Of a stretch of 5,105 nt of DNA, positions 1-5,105 are shown in pieces. The translations under genes and the position numbers were made by a program. The stretch comes from a bacterium (GTDB lineage Bacteria > Planctomycetota > JACOTG01 > JAUIME01): contig JAUIME010000433.1 in assembly GCA_030433195.1 (NCBI GenBank), forward strand, positions 1 to 5,105, written 5' to 3'. The notes under the pieces were generated by a model. It worked only from the letters and a program-made list of their open reading frames with translations. It did not search any database and was not told where the DNA came from. Numbering within the stretch: the stretch's first letter is position 1; every line of letters starts with the position of its first letter.

Positions 1-2331
1 GAGGCGGCCGGTGAACTCGCGTCTCCGGTCCCCTACCTCGTCATGGAGCACATCGAGGGCGCGACGCTCGACGCGTGGATCGACGACCGCGAACCCGACG
101 TCGAGACGATCCTCGAGCAAGTCGCTGCGATCGCCGACGCCGTACAGCACGCACACCAGAAAGGCGTCATCCACCGCGATCTCAAGCCGTCGAACATCCT
201 CGTCGACACGTCCGGCTCCCCCAAGGTTCTCGACTTCGGAGTCGCGCGCCTGACCGAGCGCGCGTCCGACGCGACGACCTACGAAACGCACCCCGGCCGG
301 ATCATCGGAACGCTCGCGTACATGAGCCCCGAGCAGATTCGGGCCGACGAGGACGCGCTCGACGCGCGCACCGACGTCTACGCGCTCGGCGCCATCTTGT
401 ACGAAGCGCTCGCGGGCCGGCGGCCTCATACGATCACGGGGCGCTCGTTCGTCGACGCCGCGAGGATCGTCCACGAACAAGACCCGCCGCGACTCGGGAC
501 CGTCATGCCGAAGCTGCGCGGCGACCTCGAGACCATCGTGCACAAGGCGCTCGAGAAGGACCGCGATCGCCGCTACGCTTCGGCAGCCGACCTCGCCGCC
601 GACTTGCGCCGCTTCTCGCGCCGCGAGCCGATCACCGCGCGACCGCCCACGACGCTCTACCAGATCCGCCGTTTCGCGGCGCGCAACAAGGCGCTCGTCC
701 TCGGGCTCGCGCTGCTGTTCGTCACCGTCACGACGGGCTTCGTCGTGAGCACGATCCTCTACCTCGACGCCGAGCGCGCGCGTGCGGGCGAGCGACGCGA
801 GACGCAACGCGCCATCGCCGCCCGCGAGCGTGAATCGCGTCGCGCGGCCGAGGCGACGGCGGTCACCGAACTGCTCGTCGACGCGCTCGCGAAGGCCAAC
901 CCCGGGACCCACCCCGAAGGTCGCACGATGACCGTTTGGGAAATGCTCGACGAAGCGGCCGCACGACTCGACACGGCCTTCGAAGATCAGCCTGCGCTCG
1001 AAGCGACGGTCCGCCTCGCGATCGGACAGGCCTACGAGTCGCAGGGGCGCCACGAGGAGGCGCGGCATCACCTCGAACGCGTCGTCGCGCTCGTGCGCGA
1101 CCTCGAAGCGAGCGACGCGTCGCGATTCGCCGACGCCTCGTTCGCGCTCGCGATCACGCTCGAGAGCGTCGGCGATCTCGACGCCGCCGCGAGCGCCTGC
1201 GACGAAGGACTCGGCCACCTCCACGACGCGATCCGCGACGCGCAAGACGACGACCCCGAGAGGATCCGCGGACTTCGCGCGCAACGCGCGACGGGGCTCG
1301 AACGGCTCGCGTCGGTCCGCATCGCGTCATCCGACTTCGAGGCCGCGGCGTCGGCCCTTCGCGAAGCGACGCAGATCCTCCACGAACTCCACGGCGAGAA
1401 CAGCGACGAACTCGCAACCGCGCACAACAACCTCGGCGCGCTCTATTGGCACCTCGCGCGCTACGACGACGCCGAACGCTCGTACCGAAGTGCGATCGAC
1501 TCTCTGCGCACGATCCACGGCGACCGTCACCCATCCGTCGCGACGACGCTCGGGAACCTCGCCGTCGTGCTCAAGTCGGCCGGTCACATCGACGAAGCCG
1601 AGCCGCTCTACCACGAGGCGCTCGAAGTCTTCCGTCACGCCTACGGCGAGACGCACCCGCACATCGCGAACACGCTCAACAACATCGCACGAGTCCACGA
1701 GGCGCGCGGCGACCTGCAGCGCGCCGAGTCGATGTTCCGCGAAGCGCTCGCCATGCGCATCGCGATACACGGCGACGAGCACTTCGAGGTCGCCGCGGCA
1801 ATGCACAACCTCGGCACTCTGCTTCAGCTGCGCGACGAATGGACCGAGGCCGAAGGCGTCTTGCAGCGCGCCTTCGAGATGCGTCGTCGGCTGCTCGGCG
1901 ATCACGCGTCGGTCGCCGAGTCGCACCTTGCGCTGGCCTCGGCCGCAGAGCAGCGCGGCGATTCCACCGCTCGCGTCGAGCACCTCCGCGAGGCCGTCCG
2001 TATCCGGCGCACGGTCTTCGGTCCCGGATCTTACCTCGGGTTCGCGCTCCTCGAACTCGGCCACGCGCTCGTCGAAGAAGGCTCCTTCGAGCCGGCCGAC
2101 TCCGTGCTCGCGGAAGGCGTCGCCCTCATGCGCCGCGCCGCCCCCGAATCCCGCGATGCGATCGCTCGAGGCCTCTACGATCGCGCCCATGCGCTCGAGG
2201 GGCGCGGCAGCTCCGCCGACGCGATCCTCGCCGCGCGCGAGTGCCTCGCCATCCGGCGCGAAATCCACCCACCCGACTCCCCCGCGATCGACGCGGCCGA
2301 GGCGCTCCTCGAACGCCTCGACACGGACTGA
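1..2331 (+). CDS. Membrane-anchored serine/threonine protein kinase with C-terminal TPR domain (5' end missing)
   Basis: This Hanks-type Ser/Thr kinase transfers phosphate from ATP to Ser/Thr of unidentified targets. Residues are counted from the window's first codon. The frame is open from base 1 and its first codons (EAAGEL..VPYLVMEHIEGATL) already read as the beta4-beta5/hinge region. The ATG at 43 is therefore internal, and the glycine loop, catalytic Lys and alphaC Glu lie upstream. Visible motifs are HRDLKPSN (58-65, catalytic Asp60, an RD kinase), DFG (78-80), SPEQ in place of APE (109-112), and DxYALG with the alphaF Asp125. The catalytic domain ends near 205. A Pro/Arg linker leads to one hydrophobic segment (231-255), then a charged helical stretch (about 257-300), then about ten TPR-like units to the stop (776 codons visible). 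This order is known in planctomycete, acidobacterial and myxobacterial kinases. One membrane pass would place the TPRs outside the cytoplasm. The kinase assignment is very secure; the signal and substrates are unknown. Confidence 0.96.
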   Translation, partial: EAAGELASPVPYLVMEHIEGATLDAWIDDREPDVETILEQVAAIADAVQHAHQKGVIHRDLKPSNILVDTSGSPKVLDFGVARLTERASDATTYETHPGRIIGTLAYMSPEQIRADEDALDARTDVYALGAILYEALAGRRPHTITGRSFVDAARIVHEQDPPRLGTVMPKLRGDLETIVHKALEKDRDRRYASAADLAADLRRFSRREPITARPPTTLYQIRRFAARNKALVLGLALLFVTVTTGFVVSTILYLDAERARAGERRETQRAIAARERESRRAAEATAVTELLVDALAKANPGTHPEGRTMTVWEMLDEAAARLDTAFEDQPALEATVRLAIGQAYESQGRHEEARHHLERVVALVRDLEASDASRFADASFALAITLESVGDLDAAASACDEGLGHLHDAIRDAQDDDPERIRGLRAQRATGLERLASVRIASSDFEAAASALREATQILHELHGENSDELATAHNNLGALYWHLARYDDAERSYRSAIDSLRTIHGDRHPSVATTLGNLAVVLKSAGHIDEAEPLYHEALEVFRHAYGETHPHIANTLNNIARVHEARGDLQRAESMFREALAMRIAIHGDEHFEVAAAMHNLGTLLQLRDEWTEAEGVLQRAFEMRRRLLGDHASVAESHLALASAAEQRGDSTARVEHLREAVRIRRTVFGPGSYLGFALLELGHALVEEGSFEPADSVLAEGVALMRRAAPESRDAIARGLYDRAHALEGRGSSADAILAARECLAIRREIHPPDSPAIDAAEALLERLDTD
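691..765 (+). other. Predicted transmembrane segment of the kinase
   Basis: About 25 codons encode an uncharged, hydrophobic run (ALVLGLALLFVTVTTGFVV and following residues). It is preceded by a basic stretch (QIRRFAARNK) and followed by a strongly charged Arg/Glu-rich stretch. The basic residues before it fit the positive-inside rule with the kinase domain in the cytoplasm. It is the only clear membrane segment in the visible part of the protein. Confidence 0.88.
1408..1911 (+). repeat. Tandem array of four 42-residue TPR units within the kinase gene
   Basis: Four consecutive units of exactly 42 codons (126 bp) begin at 1408, 1534, 1660 and 1786. Each follows the pattern of helix A with 'xxNLGxLY/L', helix B with 'A(E)xxYrxAL', then 'iHGdxHP'. 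The 42-residue period and the 'H/YGexHP' linker are features of the kinesin-light-chain-like TPR subclass (Pfam TPR_10/TPR_12 type). Looser units flank the array: about three before it (about 997-1407) and three after it (about 1912-2286). Such solenoids normally bind proteins or peptides. The repeats are diverged at the DNA level. Confidence 0.9.
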
Positions 2332-2424
2332 CGCGCCACACGCGGCGGGCCCGGCCATCGGACGCATCCATCGACGACCTTTTTTCTCGGAAATCGCCAA
2401 GGGCTTCGTCGCTCGATTGCGAGA

Positions 2425-2457
2425 CCCGGACAGACGGATGCGGATCCGTCCGCCGGG
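2425..2457. promoter_or_regulatory. Imperfect inverted repeat upstream of the peroxiredoxin gene
   Basis: A perfect 7-bp stem (GACGGAT at 2433-2439, ATCCGTC at 2444-2450) encloses a 4-base loop GCGG. Outside it, after a small internal loop, five more pairs form (CCCGG at 2425-2429 with CCGGG at 2453-2457). No T-run follows, so it does not look like an intrinsic terminator. It could be an operator or a 5'-UTR structure for the downstream gene, or a chance fold in GC-rich DNA. Confidence 0.4.
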
Positions 2458-2514
2458 GCCGGCCGAGGTGTCTCGCGTTTCGAGGCGCGGGCGGCCCCTC
2501 GATCTCGTTCGAAG

Positions 2515-2520
2515 AGGAGG
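2515..2520 (+). promoter_or_regulatory. Ribosome binding site of the peroxiredoxin gene
   Basis: A full consensus AGGAGG lies 7 bases before the ATG at 2528. The frame is open far upstream, so this site decides the start. The resulting N-terminus (MALRLGDEAPDFTAQTTEGE) matches where Prx6-family proteins begin. Confidence 0.93.
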
Positions 2521-2527
2521 CACGACG

Positions 2528-3187
2528 ATGGCTTTGCGATTGGGAGACGAGGCGCCCGACTTCACGGCGCAGACGACCGAAGGGGAGATCCGGTTCCACG
2601 ACTGGATCGGCGACGGATGGGCGATTCTGTTCTCGCACCCGAAGGATTTCACGCCGGTGTGCACGACCGAGCTCGGGACCCTCGCGAGCCTGAAGGACGA
2701 GTTCGCACGTCGAGGATGCAAGATCCTCGGACTGAGCGTCGACAAGCTCGACGATCACGAGGCGTGGTCGCGCGACATCGCCGACGCGACCGGGCACGCG
2801 CTCAACTTCCCGCTCGTCGCCGACGACCAACGCGCGATCGCCGATCTCTACGACATGATCCACCCCGCGGCCGACGACACCATGACCGTACGCTCGGTCT
2901 TCGTGATCGGTCCCGACAAGAAGATCAAGCTCATGCTGACCTACCCGGCCAGCACGGGACGGCACTTCGGCGAGCTGCTTCGCGTGCTCGACAGCCTGCA
3001 GCTCACGGCGCACCACCAGGTCGCGACGCCCGCTGACTGGCAGCACGGCGACGACGTGATCATCGTGCCCGCGGTCAGCGACGAACAGGCCGCGCAGAAG
3101 TACCCGAACGGTTGGAACGCGGTGAAGCCCTACCTGCGGATCGTGCCGCAGCCGCAATCCGAATCGCCCGCGGCCGCCAAGGCCTGA
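2528..3187 (+). CDS. 1-Cys peroxiredoxin, Prx6 subfamily (AhpC/TSA family)
   Basis: This is a thiol peroxidase, 219 residues, complete and of normal family length. It is predicted to reduce hydrogen peroxide and organic hydroperoxides in the cytoplasm; no signal peptide is seen. The thioredoxin-fold motif SHPKDFTPVCTTELG (36-50) carries the peroxidatic Cys45 with Thr42 and Pro43. The Arg residues expected near the active site are Arg122 (VRSVFVIGPDKK) and Arg145 (STGRHFGE). The Prx6-specific C-terminal domain is present: SLQLT (156-160), ATPADW (166-171), then YLRIVPQP (202-209). The only other cysteine is Cys64, not at a usual resolving position, so a 1-Cys mechanism with an external reductant is inferred. 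The region matching the GxSxG lipase motif of animal Prdx6 reads GDGWA (28-32), without the serine, so phospholipase activity is unlikely. The tail after 210 is Ala/Ser-rich. It lies 196 bp after the kinase stop and 80 bp before the propeller gene. The functional call is very secure. Confidence 0.97.
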   Translation: MALRLGDEAPDFTAQTTEGEIRFHDWIGDGWAILFSHPKDFTPVCTTELGTLASLKDEFARRGCKILGLSVDKLDDHEAWSRDIADATGHALNFPLVADDQRAIADLYDMIHPAADDTMTVRSVFVIGPDKKIKLMLTYPASTGRHFGELLRVLDSLQLTAHHQVATPADWQHGDDVIIVPAVSDEQAAQKYPNGWNAVKPYLRIVPQPQSESPAAAKA

Positions 3188-3196
3188 CCGAAGTAC

Positions 3197-3230
3197 GACG
3201 CGAGCCGATCAGCTCGAGCCTTCGCGCGTC
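3197..3230. other. Weak stem-loop region after the peroxiredoxin gene
   Basis: GACGCG (3197-3202) can pair with CGCGTC (3225-3230). An alternative, overlapping small stem is CGAGC (3201-3205) with GCTCG (3212-3216). There is no T-run, so it may be a factor-dependent end or simply GC-rich DNA. Readthrough into the next gene is plausible. Confidence 0.25.
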
Positions 3231-3232
3231 AA

Positions 3233-3256
3233 CCGGTAACCGGACTCGATATCGAG
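3233..3256. promoter_or_regulatory. Pair of adjacent short palindromes upstream of the FG-GAP gene
   Basis: CCGGT-A-ACCGG (3233-3243) is an 11-bp palindrome with one central base. One base later, CTCGATATCGAG (3245-3256) is a perfect 12-bp palindrome. The second overlaps the start of the Shine-Dalgarno sequence (GAGG at 3254-3257). Both could bind a dimeric regulator or hide the ribosome site. Palindromes of this length also arise by chance in DNA rich in CG and TCGA words. Confidence 0.3.
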
Positions 3257-3259
3257 GAA
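3254..3259 (+). promoter_or_regulatory. Ribosome binding site of the FG-GAP gene
   Basis: GAGGAA lies just upstream of the ATG at 3268, with 8 bases between the end of the motif and the start codon. It supports this start, which also yields an intact signal peptide. Confidence 0.75.
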
Positions 3260-3267
3260 CAGAAACC

Positions 3268-3354
3268 ATGAGATCCCCGAACCCCTGCTTCACGAACGTC
3301 TTCTCGCTCGCACTCGCGGTCGTGCTCGGCGTCGGCATCGCCGCCGCGCGCGCA
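3268..3354 (+). other. Predicted signal peptide of the FG-GAP protein
   Basis: Codons 1-29 encode a short N-region with Arg2, a hydrophobic core (residues 11-27) and an Ala-Arg-Ala (27-29) fitting the A-x-A rule for signal peptidase I, giving a mature start at Ser30-Glu31. There is no lipobox: the only nearby Cys is residue 7, before the hydrophobic core. Confidence 0.85.
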
Positions 3355-5105
3355 TCGGAGCCGTTCCCCTCTCAACTCGAAGCCGCATCGCTCGACGGCA
3401 CCGACGGCTTCGCGTTGCGCGGAGTCACGGCGCAGGACAGTCTCGGCACCTCGGTCACGAAGATCGGGGACCTGAACGGAGACGGCATCGACGACTTCGC
3501 ACTCGGCGCGCCGAGCGTCGACCCCGAAGGTCGAAACGGTGCCGGGGCCGTCTACGTCGTCTTCGGATCCGACTCGTCGTTCCCGTTCGCGATGAACCTG
3601 TCGGCCCTCGACGGCACCAACGGGTTCCGCCTCATCGGCGCCGAACCGGGTGACGACCTCGGACGCGCGATCTCGAACGCCGGCGACTTCGACGACGACG
3701 GTATCGACGACCTGCTCGTCGGCGCCGACCGCGCCACCCCGCTCGGGCGTGAGGAAGCCGGCAAGGTGTACGTCGTGTACGGATCGACGGCCCCGTTCCC
3801 CGCCACCCTCGATCTCGCGAGCTTCACGGCCGACGACGGCATCGTCTTCTTCGGCGCCGAGGAAGACGACGAGACCGGAAGATCCATGGCAGCGCTCGGG
3901 GACATGAACGGCGACGGCATCGACGACATCGCCATCGGAGCCGAGTACGCCGACGTGGGCGACGAAACCGGGGCCGGCAAGACGTACGTCGTCTTCGGCC
4001 GAAGCGGCCCCCTGCCGGCGACCGGCGATCTCACGACGATCGACGGATCGAACGGCTTCGTCGTGCTCGGGTCTTCGGACAACGACTACATGGGTCGCAG
4101 CGTCGCGGGACTCGGCGACATGAACGGCGACGGCCTCGGAGACCTCGCGATCGGCGCCGAGTACGCCGACCCGCAAGATCGCGACCAGGGCGGTGAGGCG
4201 TACGTCGTGTTCGGATCGTCGACCGGTTTCCCGGCTTCCCTGTCGGTCGACGCGCTCGACGGATCGAACGGCTTCGTGGTGCATGCGCTCTTCGAAGGCG
4301 ATCGCTTGGGCGAAAGCCTCGGCGCCGCGGGGGACGTCGACGGCGACGGACTCCGCGACCTCGTCATCGGCGCGCGCTACTCCGACCTCGAAGGCGTCGA
4401 GGGCGTCGGACGAGCGTACGTCATCTTGGGATCGAGCGCGGGCTTCCCGTCGCCGTTCGAGGTGTCGGACCTGAACGGGACGAACGGCTTCGAGCTCGTC
4501 GGCGCGAACGAACGCGACGTCGTCGGAGCCAGCGTCGCCGGATCCGGGGACTTCAACGGGGACGGCATCGACGATCTGGTGCTCGGATCTCCGGGCGACT
4601 TCGGTACGAGCGACTCGCCGGGCGAGGCCTGGGTAGTCTTCGGATCGCGGACCGGCTTTGCGGCCTCGATGCACCTCGTCGACCTCGAGGGGGCCGGTGC
4701 GTTCCGCATCCGCGGAGTCGCCGCGAGCGACCACTGCGGTTCGGAGGTGTCGTCCGCCGGCGACGTGAACGCCGACGGAATCGACGACCTCCTCGTCTCC
4801 GCGCCGAGCGCGACCGTCGGCGGCGAGATCTACACGGGCGAGGCGTACGTCGTCTTCGGTCGGCAGACGTGTCGCACGGGAACCGTCGACGCGCTCGCGG
4901 CCGCCGCGCCCGTCGACGTGCTGTTCGTCAACGCTTCGGCCGGAGAGGGACCCGAGCGGAACGTGCAGGTCGAGGAAGGCGGACGACTCTGGGCGACGAT
5001 GATCCCCGCTCCCGAGGGTGGGAACGGCCGGTTCGTCGTGCACGCGAATCTCGGAACACCGTCGTCGGACACGGTCGCGGACCTTCCCTTCGACATCGGT
5101 CCCGT
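3268..5105 (+). CDS. Secreted seven-bladed FG-GAP (integrin-alpha-like) beta-propeller protein (3' end missing)
   Basis: The frame is open from the ATG to the window end (612 full codons plus two bases). Residues 1-29 look like a Sec signal peptide: Arg2, hydrophobic VFSLALAVVLGVGIAAA, then ARA before Ser30. Residues 42-535 form seven FG-GAP units with a consensus like LDGxNGFxLxG..DxLGxSVA..GDxNGDGIDDLxIGA..GxAYVVFGS..FPA. Each has a calcium loop D-x-[DN]-x-D-G-x-x-D, starting at Asp68, 140, 212, 284, 356, 428 and 499. The spacing is 72, 72, 72, 72, 72 and 71 residues. Seven units equal one complete integrin-alpha-type propeller, so the fold is probably closed and calcium-stabilised. From about 536 a different module follows (VDVLFVNASAGEG..GRFVVHANLG), probably beta-rich and cut by the edge. 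The only cysteines after the signal peptide are 490 and 535. The family suggests extracellular binding or a surface role; ligand and function are unknown. The propeller assignment is very secure. Confidence 0.95.
   Translation, partial: MRSPNPCFTNVFSLALAVVLGVGIAAARASEPFPSQLEAASLDGTDGFALRGVTAQDSLGTSVTKIGDLNGDGIDDFALGAPSVDPEGRNGAGAVYVVFGSDSSFPFAMNLSALDGTNGFRLIGAEPGDDLGRAISNAGDFDDDGIDDLLVGADRATPLGREEAGKVYVVYGSTAPFPATLDLASFTADDGIVFFGAEEDDETGRSMAALGDMNGDGIDDIAIGAEYADVGDETGAGKTYVVFGRSGPLPATGDLTTIDGSNGFVVLGSSDNDYMGRSVAGLGDMNGDGLGDLAIGAEYADPQDRDQGGEAYVVFGSSTGFPASLSVDALDGSNGFVVHALFEGDRLGESLGAAGDVDGDGLRDLVIGARYSDLEGVEGVGRAYVILGSSAGFPSPFEVSDLNGTNGFELVGANERDVVGASVAGSGDFNGDGIDDLVLGSPGDFGTSDSPGEAWVVFGSRTGFAASMHLVDLEGAGAFRIRGVAASDHCGSEVSSAGDVNADGIDDLLVSAPSATVGGEIYTGEAYVVFGRQTCRTGTVDALAAAAPVDVLFVNASAGEGPERNVQVEEGGRLWATMIPAPEGGNGRFVVHANLGTPSSDTVADLPFDIGP
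3391..4872 (+). repeat. Seven tandem FG-GAP repeat units of about 216 bp
   Basis: Unit starts, set at the LDGxNGF-type motif, are 3391, 3607, 3823, 4039, 4255, 4471 and 4684. The calcium-loop codons start at 3469, 3685, 3901, 4117, 4333, 4549 and 4762. Unit 3 has a degenerate opening (FTADDGI). Unit 7 is one residue shorter and has NADG in its loop. The similarity is visible in the DNA: GACATGAACGGCGACGGC occurs at both 3901 and 4117, and a 22-base stretch is identical at 4040-4061 and 4256-4277, exactly 216 bp apart. Confidence 0.93.

Larger units (their letters stand above)
2332..2527. other. Intergenic spacer between kinase and peroxiredoxin genes
   Basis: This 196-bp non-coding stretch contains a six-T run at 2380-2385 without a convincing stem before it, an imperfect hairpin at 2425-2457, and a strong ribosome binding site at 2515-2520. 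I could not identify a sigma-70-like -35/-10 pair. The most AT-rich part is around 2379-2395. The peroxiredoxin promoter is probably in this stretch, but its position is not readable. Confidence 0.6.

Noticed and set aside
43..45. ATG as the start of the kinase gene
   Set aside because: The frame is open to base 1 and the codons before the ATG already read as kinase N-lobe sequence. Starting at 43 would remove the ATP-binding lobe, and no ribosome site precedes it.
2380..2385. Six-T run after the kinase gene as a possible intrinsic terminator
   Set aside because: No stable stem could be found directly before it. The nearest GC-rich palindrome (around 2346-2353) has no loop and is about 26 bases away.
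1490..2527. Upstream in-frame extension of the peroxiredoxin
   Set aside because: The frame has no stop back to about 1490, but its product there is Ser/Arg/Pro-rich shadow sequence. The strong AGGAGG and the family's usual N-terminus fix the start at 2528.
936..2693. Long plus-strand frame with an Arg-rich product overlapping the kinase/TPR gene
   Set aside because: It is an out-of-frame reading of the TPR coding sequence. The product is dominated by Arg and has no domain, as expected for a shifted frame in GC-rich DNA.
1327..2745. Long minus-strand open frame spanning the TPR region and the peroxiredoxin start
   Set aside because: It crosses two well-supported genes and the spacer between them and has no recognisable motif. 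It is a by-product of codon bias.
3229..5043. A 604-codon open frame on the minus strand opposite the FG-GAP gene
   Set aside because: It is the mirror of a GC-rich, Asp/Gly-rich coding frame, which rarely yields antisense stops. The plus strand encodes a coherent signal peptide and seven FG-GAP units, while the antisense product shows no recognisable domain.

Overview
The window is GC-rich bacterial DNA with a strong G/C preference at third codon positions. It carries three genes, all on the + strand: the 3' part of a membrane-anchored Ser/Thr protein kinase with a long TPR domain (1-2331), a complete 1-Cys peroxiredoxin of the Prx6 type (2528-3187), and the 5' part of a secreted FG-GAP beta-propeller protein (3268 to the window end). 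No RNA gene, CRISPR array, insertion sequence, phage gene or mobile-element boundary was seen.

The kinase-TM-TPR architecture is typical of Planctomycetota, Acidobacteriota and Myxococcota. The segment after the propeller, beginning around 'VDVLFVNASAGEG', resembles C-terminal segments I recall from secreted Planctomycetota proteins. The best guess is therefore a planctomycete-like organism, with modest confidence, because no marker gene is present.

Layout: the kinase reading frame is already open at base 1 and starts in the N-lobe/hinge region, so the ATP-binding glycine loop and the catalytic lysine lie upstream of the window. A 196-bp spacer separates the kinase from the peroxiredoxin. 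It contains an imperfect hairpin and a very good Shine-Dalgarno sequence. An 80-bp spacer with several short palindromes separates the peroxiredoxin from the propeller gene. The propeller gene has a signal peptide and seven blades of almost exactly 72 residues, each with an intact DxDxDG-type calcium loop. It then enters a C-terminal module cut by the window edge.

Nothing in the sequence ties the three genes into one pathway. Shared strand and short spacers would allow the peroxiredoxin and propeller genes to be co-transcribed, but this is not demonstrated. All three families are known. The points that merit a second look are the regular seven-fold propeller with DNA-level traces of blade duplication, the loss of the phospholipase serine in the peroxiredoxin, and the exact 42-residue TPR array placed across a membrane from its kinase domain. 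I found no convincing evidence of a wholly new system.
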